IMG/VR virus record: IMGVR_UViG_3300036715_000304
Span: 1 to 24,517 of that record
Source of the DNA: a virus
Length of the DNA: 24,517 bases
Reading direction: 5' to 3' (one strand)
Positions 6,617-14,256 of this stretch are shown in pieces. Made by a program: the position numbers and the translations under genes. The notes beneath the pieces were generated by a model. It saw only the letters and a list, made by a program, of their open reading frames with translations, was not told where the DNA came from and did not search any database. Every line of letters begins with the position of its first letter. The first letter of the stretch is position 1.

Positions 6617-6975
6617 AGTGCAAGTTCTCCTATTTTCTTTGGTCTAAAGTATTCCTTAGTAATACCATCCATATCAACATAGCTTATTGGTACGTCATAC
6701 GGATACACAGACTTATATAAAGCAAGAGCTTCTTCATTAGCGAATAACTCATCGTATGTCCCTAATGGTCGCATAGATTTTAGAGTGCCAACAAATGCCA
6801 ACTCCTCATCCGTAAGAACAGACATAGCTAAACTACCGTTTTCATTCTTAATTACTGGAGTAGTTTGAATAGTCCATCCAATTACGTTATCGTGCGCATC
6901 TTTAACTTTATAGCTTTCAGGAAGTTCATCCATAAAAGCTTTAGTATCTTTACAATAGGTTATTACGTAATTCAT
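6613..6975 (-). CDS. Small fibre-module protein of unknown function
   Basis: A soluble 120-residue protein lies between two fibre genes, with GAGGATT as its ribosome site and a 4-base overlap with the next gene. It begins MNYVITYCKDTKAFMDELPE. Motifs such as SVLTDEELAFVGTLKSMRPLGTYDELFA suggest a mixed alpha/beta fold, with no signal peptide or membrane helix. I do not recognise a family with certainty. Small proteins in this position are often fibre chaperones, adaptors or fibre-associated factors, and the gene's tight packing between two fibres supports a role in their assembly or attachment. Confidence 0.7.
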   Translation of the reverse strand: MNYVITYCKDTKAFMDELPESYKVKDAHDNVIGWTIQTTPVIKNENGSLAMSVLTDEELAFVGTLKSMRPLGTYDELFANEEALALYKSVYPYDVPISYVDMDGITKEYFRPKKIGELAL

Positions 6976-7008
6976 CGAATAATCCTCAAAGTTTTATTAT
7001 TTAGTAGT

Positions 7009-8988
7009 TTATGCAAGTAATGCCTCGTACGCTGTCAAAGCCCTATCATATACACGGAAATTTGAAATATGCCCATTGAAGGTATGATATACGGTATCCG
7101 TTGATGTGTATGACCCTATCCTTACAGTGGAACAACTACTGTTACATGTAGATGTAAGTATATTATGTGTATTTGCCGCAAAACCGACTTGAATTCCATT
7201 CTCATACACATAGTGTCCCGCATTACTAGCCACTTGTGCTACTCTATATCTGGTTCTTGGTAGTGCCGCATTGAATGAAGCTGATATATCGGCCACGTTG
7301 CTCGCTATAGATGAGTAGCCACCCGTTGTCATAAAAACTAAACCGATATGGTCGGTTCCAGACGGATACATCGCCCAAGCCCATTGGTTGCCGCCATAAT
7401 CACCAAATACATCAATATCGCATAAAACGCTAATAGCGCCATTTACCCCAATATTTGGTATATTACCGGCTTGTGTAAAATTTAATATATCAGCTGTTCT
7501 AGTAACAGCACTAGCAACAGTAGGAATATATGATGTAGTAAAAGACCATGTTTCTAGTTGCGCCCCAAATACGTACACACCTGATGAGCCATCACCTGCA
7601 TATGCCCCAGTACCTAATCTGGTTGTTTGTAAATAAAAACTTGTAGATACCTTAGCTGCAGTTGTTGTTGTAGCGGAAACTCTAAACCAACCATTAGCCA
7701 GAGGAGTAATGGTAGAAGATATAGTAGATGTATTGCCTGGAGTAGCCGTTACAGCAGACAAATCAAAATCTGCTACTATAGGCGATGACGGAGTAGAAGA
7801 CTCGTAAGAATTGAGCCTAAACTTGGTGGATTCTGCGGCTTTAACAAAACAACTAAAGGTTAACGTAGAAGACGAAACTGTTAGTGTCTGCGAAATGTAG
7901 TGAAGATTAGTAGAGCTATCCTCTACAATTTTATCAGCCAAATTCGTACCGTACGGGTCAAGTGTAGCTGTGGTATTGGCTGATACTGTAGCGTTTGTTT
8001 GTCCCCAGACTGAATTATCGAATTGTTCACTATACGTTAATAAATTTGTACTGGAACCTTCATTCAAATAACCCTGCTTCTCGAATCGTGGAGTATCTAC
8101 TCCAGCAACTTGCAACATACCGTACCTATCAATATACGTAGCAGTAGATGATCTTGTAAATGTTACATTGCCAACACCTAATTTCATTGCTAGTGAATTT
8201 TTAAGAGGCAAGTCCAATAGTGGGGAATTAATATTACCGATAGCCTGCAATAAATCAGCGTTGTTTGCTTTCAAGTTATCCGCGGTTGTAACAAATGCTG
8301 TTGTTGCTACTTGGTTATTACTTGTACCTGGGGTGGCTGTTGTAGTGCTAATACTACCATTTACCTGTAGCTTGTCAACACCATTGTCCGTGTCGGTGCC
8401 AAGCAAGACATTCCCCGAATTTTTCGCTGAAACTACTTTGCGCCAGACAGACCAAGACCCGCCATCGTTGTTGCGCTCAAATATTTTACCGGCATTGGCA
8501 TCCCATCCGCGCGCTACTTGTGTGCCGCCTGGGTAATTGGGATCGCTATATCGTATAGTCTCTACCATCCACCAGCCAAGAGTAGGAGCATCTGTGGAAT
8601 CTTTAATCTGGCAAATAGACGAGTAACCTGGCTGTGTATTATTGAATAAGCCGGAACACGTACCACCACCACCATTACTAACCAATGACATCGAGAGATA
8701 ACCAGCAGACTGCACTAGCTTATTTGCATTGGTGACAAAAGCCGTGGTAGCCAATTGGGTTGTACTTGTACCAGCCGTAGCAGTTGGTGCTGTAGGTGTT
8801 CCAGTTAACGCAGGTGAAGCTAAAGGTGCCTTAGTTGGATCAACAATTTGTTTAACTGTACCATCTGAGTGTTTAACATAAGCCACCGCATCAGCAGTGT
8901 TAATTGCAAGTTCATTAGTTGCAAGACTAGCTGCTGCTGGTACTGTACCTGCTGTATTATTATGTTTTGGCAAAATAGGACTAGCCAT
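7009..8988 (-). CDS. Large multidomain tail fibre with C-terminal LamG/lectin-like domain
   Basis: This 659-residue fibre has clear modular order. An N-terminal attachment region of MASPILPKHNNTAGTVPAAA type with GTVKQI comes first. Next is the repeat ALTGTPTAPTATAGTSTTQL plus ATTAFV (about residues 58-85), then a knob-like region ending ERNNDGGSWSVWRKV (about 170-185). A second, shorter repeat GTSNNQVATTAFV follows. Then comes a beta-sandwich domain opening VTFTRSSTATYIDRYGMLQV and STNLLTYSEQFDNSVW, typical of spike-fibre sugar-binding domains. The end is a concanavalin/LamG-like domain, GHISNFRVYDRALTAYEALLA. Its ATG overlaps the stop of the upstream fibre (TAATG). It is probably a receptor-binding fibre. 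The middle part (8380-8540) is visibly more GC-rich, suggesting a swapped-in domain. Confidence 0.9.
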   Translation of the reverse strand: MASPILPKHNNTAGTVPAAASLATNELAINTADAVAYVKHSDGTVKQIVDPTKAPLASPALTGTPTAPTATAGTSTTQLATTAFVTNANKLVQSAGYLSMSLVSNGGGGTCSGLFNNTQPGYSSICQIKDSTDAPTLGWWMVETIRYSDPNYPGGTQVARGWDANAGKIFERNNDGGSWSVWRKVVSAKNSGNVLLGTDTDNGVDKLQVNGSISTTTATPGTSNNQVATTAFVTTADNLKANNADLLQAIGNINSPLLDLPLKNSLAMKLGVGNVTFTRSSTATYIDRYGMLQVAGVDTPRFEKQGYLNEGSSTNLLTYSEQFDNSVWGQTNATVSANTTATLDPYGTNLADKIVEDSSTNLHYISQTLTVSSSTLTFSCFVKAAESTKFRLNSYESSTPSSPIVADFDLSAVTATPGNTSTISSTITPLANGWFRVSATTTTAAKVSTSFYLQTTRLGTGAYAGDGSSGVYVFGAQLETWSFTTSYIPTVASAVTRTADILNFTQAGNIPNIGVNGAISVLCDIDVFGDYGGNQWAWAMYPSGTDHIGLVFMTTGGYSSIASNVADISASFNAALPRTRYRVAQVASNAGHYVYENGIQVGFAANTHNILTSTCNSSCSTVRIGSYTSTDTVYHTFNGHISNFRVYDRALTAYEALLA

Positions 8989-10150
8989 TAGAATGTACCA
9001 CCATCGACTATGCTTGAACTATTATAATAGTCTGTTCCAGCAACAGCAGCTATGAGTGATGAACCAGATTTTTTGATGATAGTTCCGTCAGTTAATGAAC
9101 TTAGGTTTGCGCCAGTACCGCCATAAGCAAGACCAATAATTGAACCAGTCCATGTACCAGTTGTGATTGCACCAAGAGTAGTGATTGAGGTTTGGCCAGC
9201 ATAGTTGCTTGCGATATCTACACCAGTACTACTAATAGATACTCGGTTTGCTGTACCCAGGACGAACAAGGTATTTCCAGACTTACCTAAACCATTGCCT
9301 GTAGTAATTGAACCAGCACCACTAAAGTTCACCCATATTATATTAGTTGTGTCTAGTGTGCCACCTTGGTCAATCGGGCATACAAAACCTAAGTCAGCAT
9401 TAACCGTGCCTTGTTCCACGAAACAATAAGCGCCTACCAATTCATTCCATGTATCCGCATCTGGTGCACGTGTCCATGTACCAGACGAGACAATATAAAT
9501 CCCGTTTTGGCTTGCCGTTGATTGATCTTTAACAAGTACACGGTCACCAGCATTTAATGCAATACCATCAATGGTCATTGTACCACTTAATGGTGATATA
9601 TTAGCTGTAGTAGCAGCTTTAACTGATTGTTTAGGATCTAAGCCTTGAACAGCATTATCAACATAGTTTTTATTAGCTGCATCCGTTCCATTTACAGGTG
9701 TAGCCACGTTAATAACTGTATAATTATTTGCATTAACCGATGTAATAGGTGCAGCAAGCGAGCTTAATGGGGTGGCATTAACTGTTGACTGGAAGTCACT
9801 AATTTTTGACGCTGCTAGTGTTGGGATATCTGTTATTGCTAAAGTAGTACCAGCTGTTACACGACCTTTAGCATCGACTGTTACTTTTGGGTAAGTTCCA
9901 GCAGTTACACCTGTTGTAGCAAGGGTTAAAGCAACACCACCAGACAATGTACCTGTACCTGTTGCATCGCCTGTTACTGTAAATGGATCTGCTTTTTTAG
10001 AGTAAAGTCCAGAACCGCCAATAGCAACAACTGCATTACCAGTTGCTCCAATAAAAAGTGTATTACTGTTTTCCGAATATGCTAACTCACCAACTAGCAA
10101 ACTCGATGGTGTTGCTGTTGTCTGTGAGCGCTTAATTTGAATATTTGCCA

Positions 10151-10151
<1 letters not shown>
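8988..10151 (-). CDS. Tail fibre protein
   Basis: This 387-residue fibre starts MANIQIKRSQTTATPSSLLVGELAYSENS in outline, a common N-terminus of phage fibre and neck-fibre proteins. It is followed by repetitive beta strands (TVTGDATGTGTLSGG, GVTAGTYPKVTVDAKGRVTA), then a segment GTDAANKNYVDNAVQGLD and a domain with SGTMTIDGIALNAGDRVLVK and ASQNGIYIVSSGTWTRAPDA, seen in many tail fibres. It ends VDGGTF, the same kind of ending as the collagen-like protein just upstream. The codons for that end (GGTGG) double as ribosome site for the next gene. It starts by TAATG overlap with the collagen-like gene. It is probably the shaft that links to the larger fibre. Confidence 0.85.
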
Positions 10152-10833
<682 letters not shown>

Positions 10834-10881
10834 TGTCTACCACCATTTAACTTATTAATGGATTCACCATATTTAAGGTAA

Positions 10882-10890
10882 ATTATAACA
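10882..10890 (-). promoter_or_regulatory. Candidate extended -10 promoter of the fibre module
   Basis: In the 72-bp gap between the Rz stop and the 104-residue gene, the minus strand reads TGTTATAAT, a consensus TGn plus TATAAT. There is no convincing -35 at 16-18 bases. Extended -10 promoters can act without one. In AT-rich DNA a chance match is possible. Confidence 0.35.
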
Positions 10891-10905
10891 TATAACTACA
10901 ACAAA

Positions 10906-11373
10906 TTAGTTCAACTCGTGTGTAACACCTACTGCCCAGTCATGGCAGGTGTTTGCGTATCTTGCTGCATCATCAGCGTCTTTTGCCATTTGGACAAGAA
11001 GGTTGATACTCTCTCCTGAAAGTTCGGTTGTGGTGGCTGTACCTGTACACTGGCAGGAACTATTGGCTTTGGGCACGGTGTTACTACGGGTACTGGTTGA
11101 GTGCTGCAACCATTCAATATCAGAAGCAAGCTTGATATTTTTATCATGTTCATCATTAATTGATTTTTCTTTAATTGCATTATCCACCTCGATTTGTGTA
11201 TTCAATTGGCTGAGTTCATGCTCTTTATCCATGGCAATTTTGGCTTGATTTGCATATGCCTCATTCCAGGTAGCATGAAGTTGTGCAATCTCGGCATTAA
11301 GTCTCAATCCATTCATGTACCAACCAGCAAAGAAACTGATAGCCATTGCAGCAACCGTTGAATAAATCCACAT
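10906..11373 (-). CDS. Rz-like inner-membrane spanin
   Basis: This 155-residue protein has one N-terminal membrane helix (residues 1-21, IYSTVAAMAISFFAGWYM) and a long charged helical region (about 24-95) as in i-spanins of the Rz type. It ends in a short region with Cys residues that could form disulfides. Spanins fuse inner and outer membranes in the last step of lysis of Gram-negative cells. It starts one base after the endolysin stop, with GAGGA as ribosome site inside the endolysin's last codons. A lipoprotein gene is nested in another frame (10929-11180), the classical Rz/Rz1 layout, which makes the assignment secure. Confidence 0.9.
   Translation of the reverse strand: MWIYSTVAAMAISFFAGWYMNGLRLNAEIAQLHATWNEAYANQAKIAMDKEHELSQLNTQIEVDNAIKEKSINDEHDKNIKLASDIEWLQHSTSTRSNTVPKANSSCQCTGTATTTELSGESINLLVQMAKDADDAARYANTCHDWAVGVTHELN
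10929..11180 (-). CDS. Rz1-like outer-membrane lipoprotein spanin (nested in Rz)
   Basis: An 83-residue ORF lies wholly inside the Rz gene in a different frame. The start at 11180 has a strong ribosome site (GAGGTGG) a few bases upstream. Residues 1-24 form a lipoprotein signal with Lys4 and Lys5, a hydrophobic core ISSLLLIL and the lipobox LNGC, so Cys25 should be lipidated. The mature part is Pro-rich at its start (VPVVTPCPKPIVPASVQVQP), as in Rz1 proteins. It pairs with Rz to span the periplasm. Internal ATG codons just downstream (residues 9, 10 and 12) are weaker choices because the ribosome site fits the first ATG. Confidence 0.88.
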   Translation of the reverse strand: MQLKKNQLMMNMIKISSLLLILNGCSTQPVPVVTPCPKPIVPASVQVQPPQPNFQERVSTFLSKWQKTLMMQQDTQTPAMTGQ

Positions 11374-11374
11374 A

Positions 11375-11992
11375 TTAGTAGAGTTCCTCGTATTTCTTAG
11401 CGCGTTCGTATACTAATTTAATATATCCACGGTTAATATCATACGGACTTTGTCCATATCCTTTGAATGCTTTGTGGCTTTTTACACTAGTTAACTCAAC
11501 ATTACCATACCACACATTAGGATTACAATTTGGTGTCATACTACATTTTAAACGTTCTTTACGCAAACCCCCAATACCACCATTATATGATGATAATGCC
11601 ATTTGATAATTATCTTCTGGCGTTGAGGTATCTAGAATCTGTTTACTGATGTCATGCATATAAACCACTAATCCACGCAGCTGATATTTTGCTTGATATG
11701 GGTGATCAAACGACCAGTTACCCCAATCAATCTCCGGGTGTTTAGATTTGATTTCATCAATTGCATCGAATGTTTTAGTCTTGGTGAATTGACTTAAACC
11801 TACACCCCATTCTCTATCAGTTTTAAGTTCAGCATTTGGCGACCAGCATTTAGGTGATTTAAGCGATGTACAACTTTCTTGCTCGACCTGCCCAGCTAAT
11901 AGAACTGGTTTATAGTGGTCTTTCCAATATGCAACCTGTTCTTGTTTAAGAACAGGTATGTATGTAATCGCATTGGCTGGTATGGCATCCAT
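11375..11992 (-). CDS. Endolysin, lytic-transglycosylase/lysozyme-like
   Basis: This 205-residue protein has SLT-type motifs. QVEQESC contains the likely catalytic Glu39, EWGVGLSQF (near residue 61) replaces the usual GLMQ block, and ALSSYNGG (near residue 132) matches the conserved AYNxG. There are four or more Cys residues, but no signal peptide or membrane helix, so it probably accumulates in the cytoplasm and is released by the holin. Position between the holin candidate and the spanins identifies it as the lysis enzyme. It degrades the glycan strands of peptidoglycan. Its start is one base after the holin stop (TGATATG). Its family differs clearly in sequence from the other transglycosylase at 351-968. 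Confidence 0.85.
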   Translation of the reverse strand: MDAIPANAITYIPVLKQEQVAYWKDHYKPVLLAGQVEQESCTSLKSPKCWSPNAELKTDREWGVGLSQFTKTKTFDAIDEIKSKHPEIDWGNWSFDHPYQAKYQLRGLVVYMHDISKQILDTSTPEDNYQMALSSYNGGIGGLRKERLKCSMTPNCNPNVWYGNVELTSVKSHKAFKGYGQSPYDINRGYIKLVYERAKKYEELY

Positions 11993-11993
11993 A

Positions 11994-12284
11994 TCAGTGT
12001 CCAGTTGACATTAACATACTGATAGTTAACGAAAACGCAGCTACCATTATGGAAGCACCCAAAAAGACCAACCCGCTTCCTGTTGCCGATTGAACTGCTT
12101 GTTCTGCAATTGCGCCCATATCAACATAAGGTAATAAGATCTTACGGATAACATGAGTTAACCCGGCAGCCAACATACCTAATGAAAGAACACTAATGAA
12201 CTCTATCAGTAAGCTATCATTAACAATATAAAGAAAAATAATAGCTGGAACAAATAAGAAGAATAACCGTTTATCAAATTTCAT
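11994..12284 (-). CDS. Holin candidate, three membrane helices
   Basis: This 96-residue protein has three hydrophobic segments: about residues 7-24 (LFFLFVPAIIFLYIV), 27-47 (LIEFISVLSLGMLAAGL) and 70-92 (GLVFLGASIMVAAFSLTISM). The N-terminus is basic (MKFDKR). Length, helix count and its place directly before the endolysin fit a class I holin that opens the inner membrane at the lysis time. It starts 4 bases after the stop of the outer-membrane barrel gene, and the ribosome site GGATGG lies in that gene's last codons. Confidence 0.75.
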   Translation of the reverse strand: MKFDKRLFFLFVPAIIFLYIVNDSLLIEFISVLSLGMLAAGLTHVIRKILLPYVDMGAIAEQAVQSATGSGLVFLGASIMVAAFSLTISMLMSTGH

Positions 12285-12288
12285 AATT

Positions 12289-12933
12289 TTACCATCCGTA
12301 CGTTATTTTGATCTGAGGAACTGATTCATCAAGGCCTTTAACATACCCTTTATTAAGATATAACTGCTGTTCTATACCCACACTAAAGGATTTATTAAAG
12401 CTATACATAATAGATGGTTGTGCTAACCACTGCGCTTGTCCTTGGTTAGGTGCAGACACATCAATAAAACCATCAAATGCAAAATTGTTACCGAGATCAA
12501 CACGAGCAAAACCAAATAAGTAAACACCATCACCTCTCAGGTTATCTATACGGTAATAAACATCTGCGCCAACAAAGCCTTTGCTATTAAACCAGTCGTA
12601 ACCAATACCTAAGTTGGTGTTGCTATACCCTTGCGCGTTTTGTAACTGCCCTGCCAAGTGTAAACCAGTACCAAGATGACCTACAATACGACTGACGCTA
12701 TAGGCTTTTGAGTCGTTGAAGCTCTGTAAGTCGATGTTAGCGTACAACAACCCCAGACTACCAGCGTTGATGGTGTCTAGGCTTAGGATATTGCGTTGGT
12801 GTTCACCAGTAACATAACCATCACCAACTAGGTAAGATATTGTTGTGCGTTGAAAATCAGCAGCATCAGCATCTTTGAATAATGCTCCCCATAGAATTGA
12901 GGTTGCCGCTAGTAGTGTTAAAATAAATTCCAT
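12289..12933 (-). CDS. Phage-encoded outer-membrane beta-barrel protein, Tsx-like
   Basis: This 214-residue protein has a probable signal peptide (hydrophobic core about residues 3-19, cleavage near KDADA-ADFQ). The rest consists of alternating beta strands with aromatic girdle residues, for example NTNLGIGYDWFNSKGFVGAD, YLFFGFAR-type strands and QPSIMYSFNKSFSVGIEQQL. It ends PQIKITYGW, a terminal strand closing on an aromatic residue as required for outer-membrane insertion. Strand pattern and length recall the Tsx/OmpK nucleoside-channel group. AAGGAG precedes the ATG. It is encoded inside the lysis cassette, between a membrane-anchored periplasmic protein and the holin. A role in blocking superinfection, in lysis or in nucleoside uptake are all possible. 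The barrel call is strong and the Tsx link moderate. Confidence 0.75.
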   Translation of the reverse strand: MEFILTLLAATSILWGALFKDADAADFQRTTISYLVGDGYVTGEHQRNILSLDTINAGSLGLLYANIDLQSFNDSKAYSVSRIVGHLGTGLHLAGQLQNAQGYSNTNLGIGYDWFNSKGFVGADVYYRIDNLRGDGVYLFGFARVDLGNNFAFDGFIDVSAPNQGQAQWLAQPSIMYSFNKSFSVGIEQQLYLNKGYVKGLDESVPQIKITYGW

Positions 12934-12936
12934 TTT

Positions 12937-13425
12937 CTACTCCTTGTCATGTACATCACATACCACCACTACATCTTGCACTGGTAATAAGCGAGTAATT
13001 GTCTTAATTGGGTTAACTTTATATGTTGCCCAAGGCCTATATTCATAGCGACCTACTAAAATATCTTTAGGCACTTTTTTATTAAAAGTCATTACCTTAT
13101 TGAAGCCGCTACCAAGTGTATAGGTAACGTGACTGCCATAGACATATTCACCTTCTACACCATTGTAATCCATCATACCATCTAGGTCGTGCCAACGTTC
13201 TTGTACAGTTATTATCAAATCCTTTGTAGATCTTACATAACGTATAAAACTATATTCCCTGTTATCACATTTAGACCATTTCGCTTCATTGGCTATATAA
13301 TTAACTTCTAATGGATCAGGTTCAATAGTCCAGTAGCCTAAAACTGCTACTACCAGTACAAGCGTTGCAAGAATTAAACGATTAAACCACTGAAAGTAAT
13401 AAATCTGTCTATCAATCTGCGACAT
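12937..13425 (-). CDS. Membrane-anchored periplasmic protein of unknown function
   Basis: This 162-residue protein has a short N-terminus, one membrane helix (about residues 15-32, LILATLVLVVAVLGYWTI) and a 125-residue domain that should lie in the periplasm. That domain is beta-rich with many aromatic residues, and has one Cys near its start (SKCDNRE) and one near its end (VVVCDVHD), which could form a disulfide. It starts by TAATG overlap with the upstream gene, with the GGGGGTGG of that gene's final glycines as ribosome site. I do not recognise the family. It is encoded between a coiled-coil membrane protein and an outer-membrane barrel and may act with them. Confidence 0.7.
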   Translation of the reverse strand: MSQIDRQIYYFQWFNRLILATLVLVVAVLGYWTIEPDPLEVNYIANEAKWSKCDNREYSFIRYVRSTKDLIITVQERWHDLDGMMDYNGVEGEYVYGSHVTYTLGSGFNKVMTFNKKVPKDILVGRYEYRPWATYKVNPIKTITRLLPVQDVVVVCDVHDKE

Positions 13426-13709
13426 TAGGAACCACCCCCAAGTACTGTTAATACTTTAATTCCATATCCAGACATTAAGAAACTTATAACAGCAGCACCA
13501 CCTAGAATATACTTAACTGCACTACTAACAGTATTGGTTAAACCCTGAACAGCCTTTGTCAAAGCATCAACATCGCCACGTAAATCACCGTGCTTTTCAG
13601 AAAGTCCATTAATACGGTTATCTAGGTTTTGCTTTAATAGGTCAAGCTCACCTTTAAGTTGTAGGTAATTCACATCGGTGATGCGCCTATTAAATGATTC
13701 TTCTGCCAT
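13425..13709 (-). CDS. Coiled-coil membrane protein, holin/XhlA-like candidate
   Basis: This 94-residue protein has an N-terminal coiled coil (about residues 15-60, with YLQLKGELDLLKQNLDNRIN) and one C-terminal hydrophobic segment (about 66-91, YILGGAAVISFLMSGYGIKV). The layout resembles XhlA-type haemolysin/holin accessory proteins. It is the first gene of the lysis cassette and is preceded by a good sigma70-like promoter (13744-13772). It could be a second holin, an antiholin or an anchor for the next two envelope proteins. Its Gly-rich end supplies the ribosome site of the next gene. Confidence 0.65.
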   Translation of the reverse strand: MAEESFNRRITDVNYLQLKGELDLLKQNLDNRINGLSEKHGDLRGDVDALTKAVQGLTNTVSSAVKYILGGAAVISFLMSGYGIKVLTVLGGGS

Positions 13710-13743
13710 TATGTACCCTTTATACCTAAAATAATTATTATAT

Positions 13744-13772
13744 ATTATCTATCTATTGATGATATGTGTCAT
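13744..13772 (-). promoter_or_regulatory. Sigma70-like promoter of the lysis cassette
   Basis: On the minus strand ATGACA (13772-13767, 5 of 6 consensus) is followed by exactly 17 bases and GATAAT (13749-13744, 5 of 6). The predicted start near 13737 gives a short leader of about 28 bases before the ATG at 13709. It lies in a 74-bp gap, one of the few between genes here, at the head of the cassette. Confidence 0.6.
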
Positions 13773-13783
13773 CCATATAATGC

Positions 13784-14221
13784 TCATGTTAACCATCGTT
13801 GAATCTCTTCTTTAGCTTGCTCTTTGGTAATATCTAATTTATAGGAAGCATCTGCAAGATCATTTGCCATATCATCTAAATTAGCACCAGATTTAACCTG
13901 TTCCGCATAAGCCTGTGCTTCAGCTTCTAATCGGTAACTACGTACAAATAGATAAAGCAAACTATGTAATCCAATTCCAGCAATAGCTACAGGTGCTAAT
14001 GCATAGCCTAAATTCTCATAAGTACCTGCAACTAGTAATGCAGAAAACATTAACCAAATAGTTAACATTTTATACCATTGTTTAACATGCGTGTACTCAT
14101 GGTTATGAACACCTATATCATCTTTACATCTAGATCGTATTCTTACTACAAATGCGTTGGTTTTACCGTTTACACTTGGAGGTAAGTTATCAGTATATAT
14201 AGTTAAATGTGGAAGAATCAT
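13784..14221 (-). CDS. Membrane protein with HExxH zinc-metallopeptidase motif
   Basis: This 145-residue protein contains HNHEYTHVKQW with HEYTH at residues 41-45, the zinc-binding and catalytic motif of gluzincin-type peptidases. Two hydrophobic segments follow (about residues 53-66 and 72-93). Then comes RLEAEAQAYAEQ, where Glu99 or Glu101 could be the third zinc ligand, as in the ExxxD/ExEA elements of M48-like enzymes. It is far shorter than normal M48 proteases, so it may be a minimal membrane peptidase. GGAG precedes the ATG. It lies between the spikes and the lysis cassette. Substrate and role are unknown; envelope proteins of the host are plausible targets. The motif is seen directly and activity is inferred. 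Confidence 0.7.
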   Translation of the reverse strand: MILPHLTIYTDNLPPSVNGKTNAFVVRIRSRCKDDIGVHNHEYTHVKQWYKMLTIWLMFSALLVAGTYENLGYALAPVAIAGIGLHSLLYLFVRSYRLEAEAQAYAEQVKSGANLDDMANDLADASYKLDITKEQAKEEIQRWLT

Positions 14222-14256
14222 AGTTTAACTCCATCAAATCTTTGTTACATCTTATT

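Noticed and set aside
10949-11248. 99-codon plus-strand ORF opposite Rz/Rz1
   Set aside because: It overlaps two genes that are well supported on the other strand and has no ribosome site.
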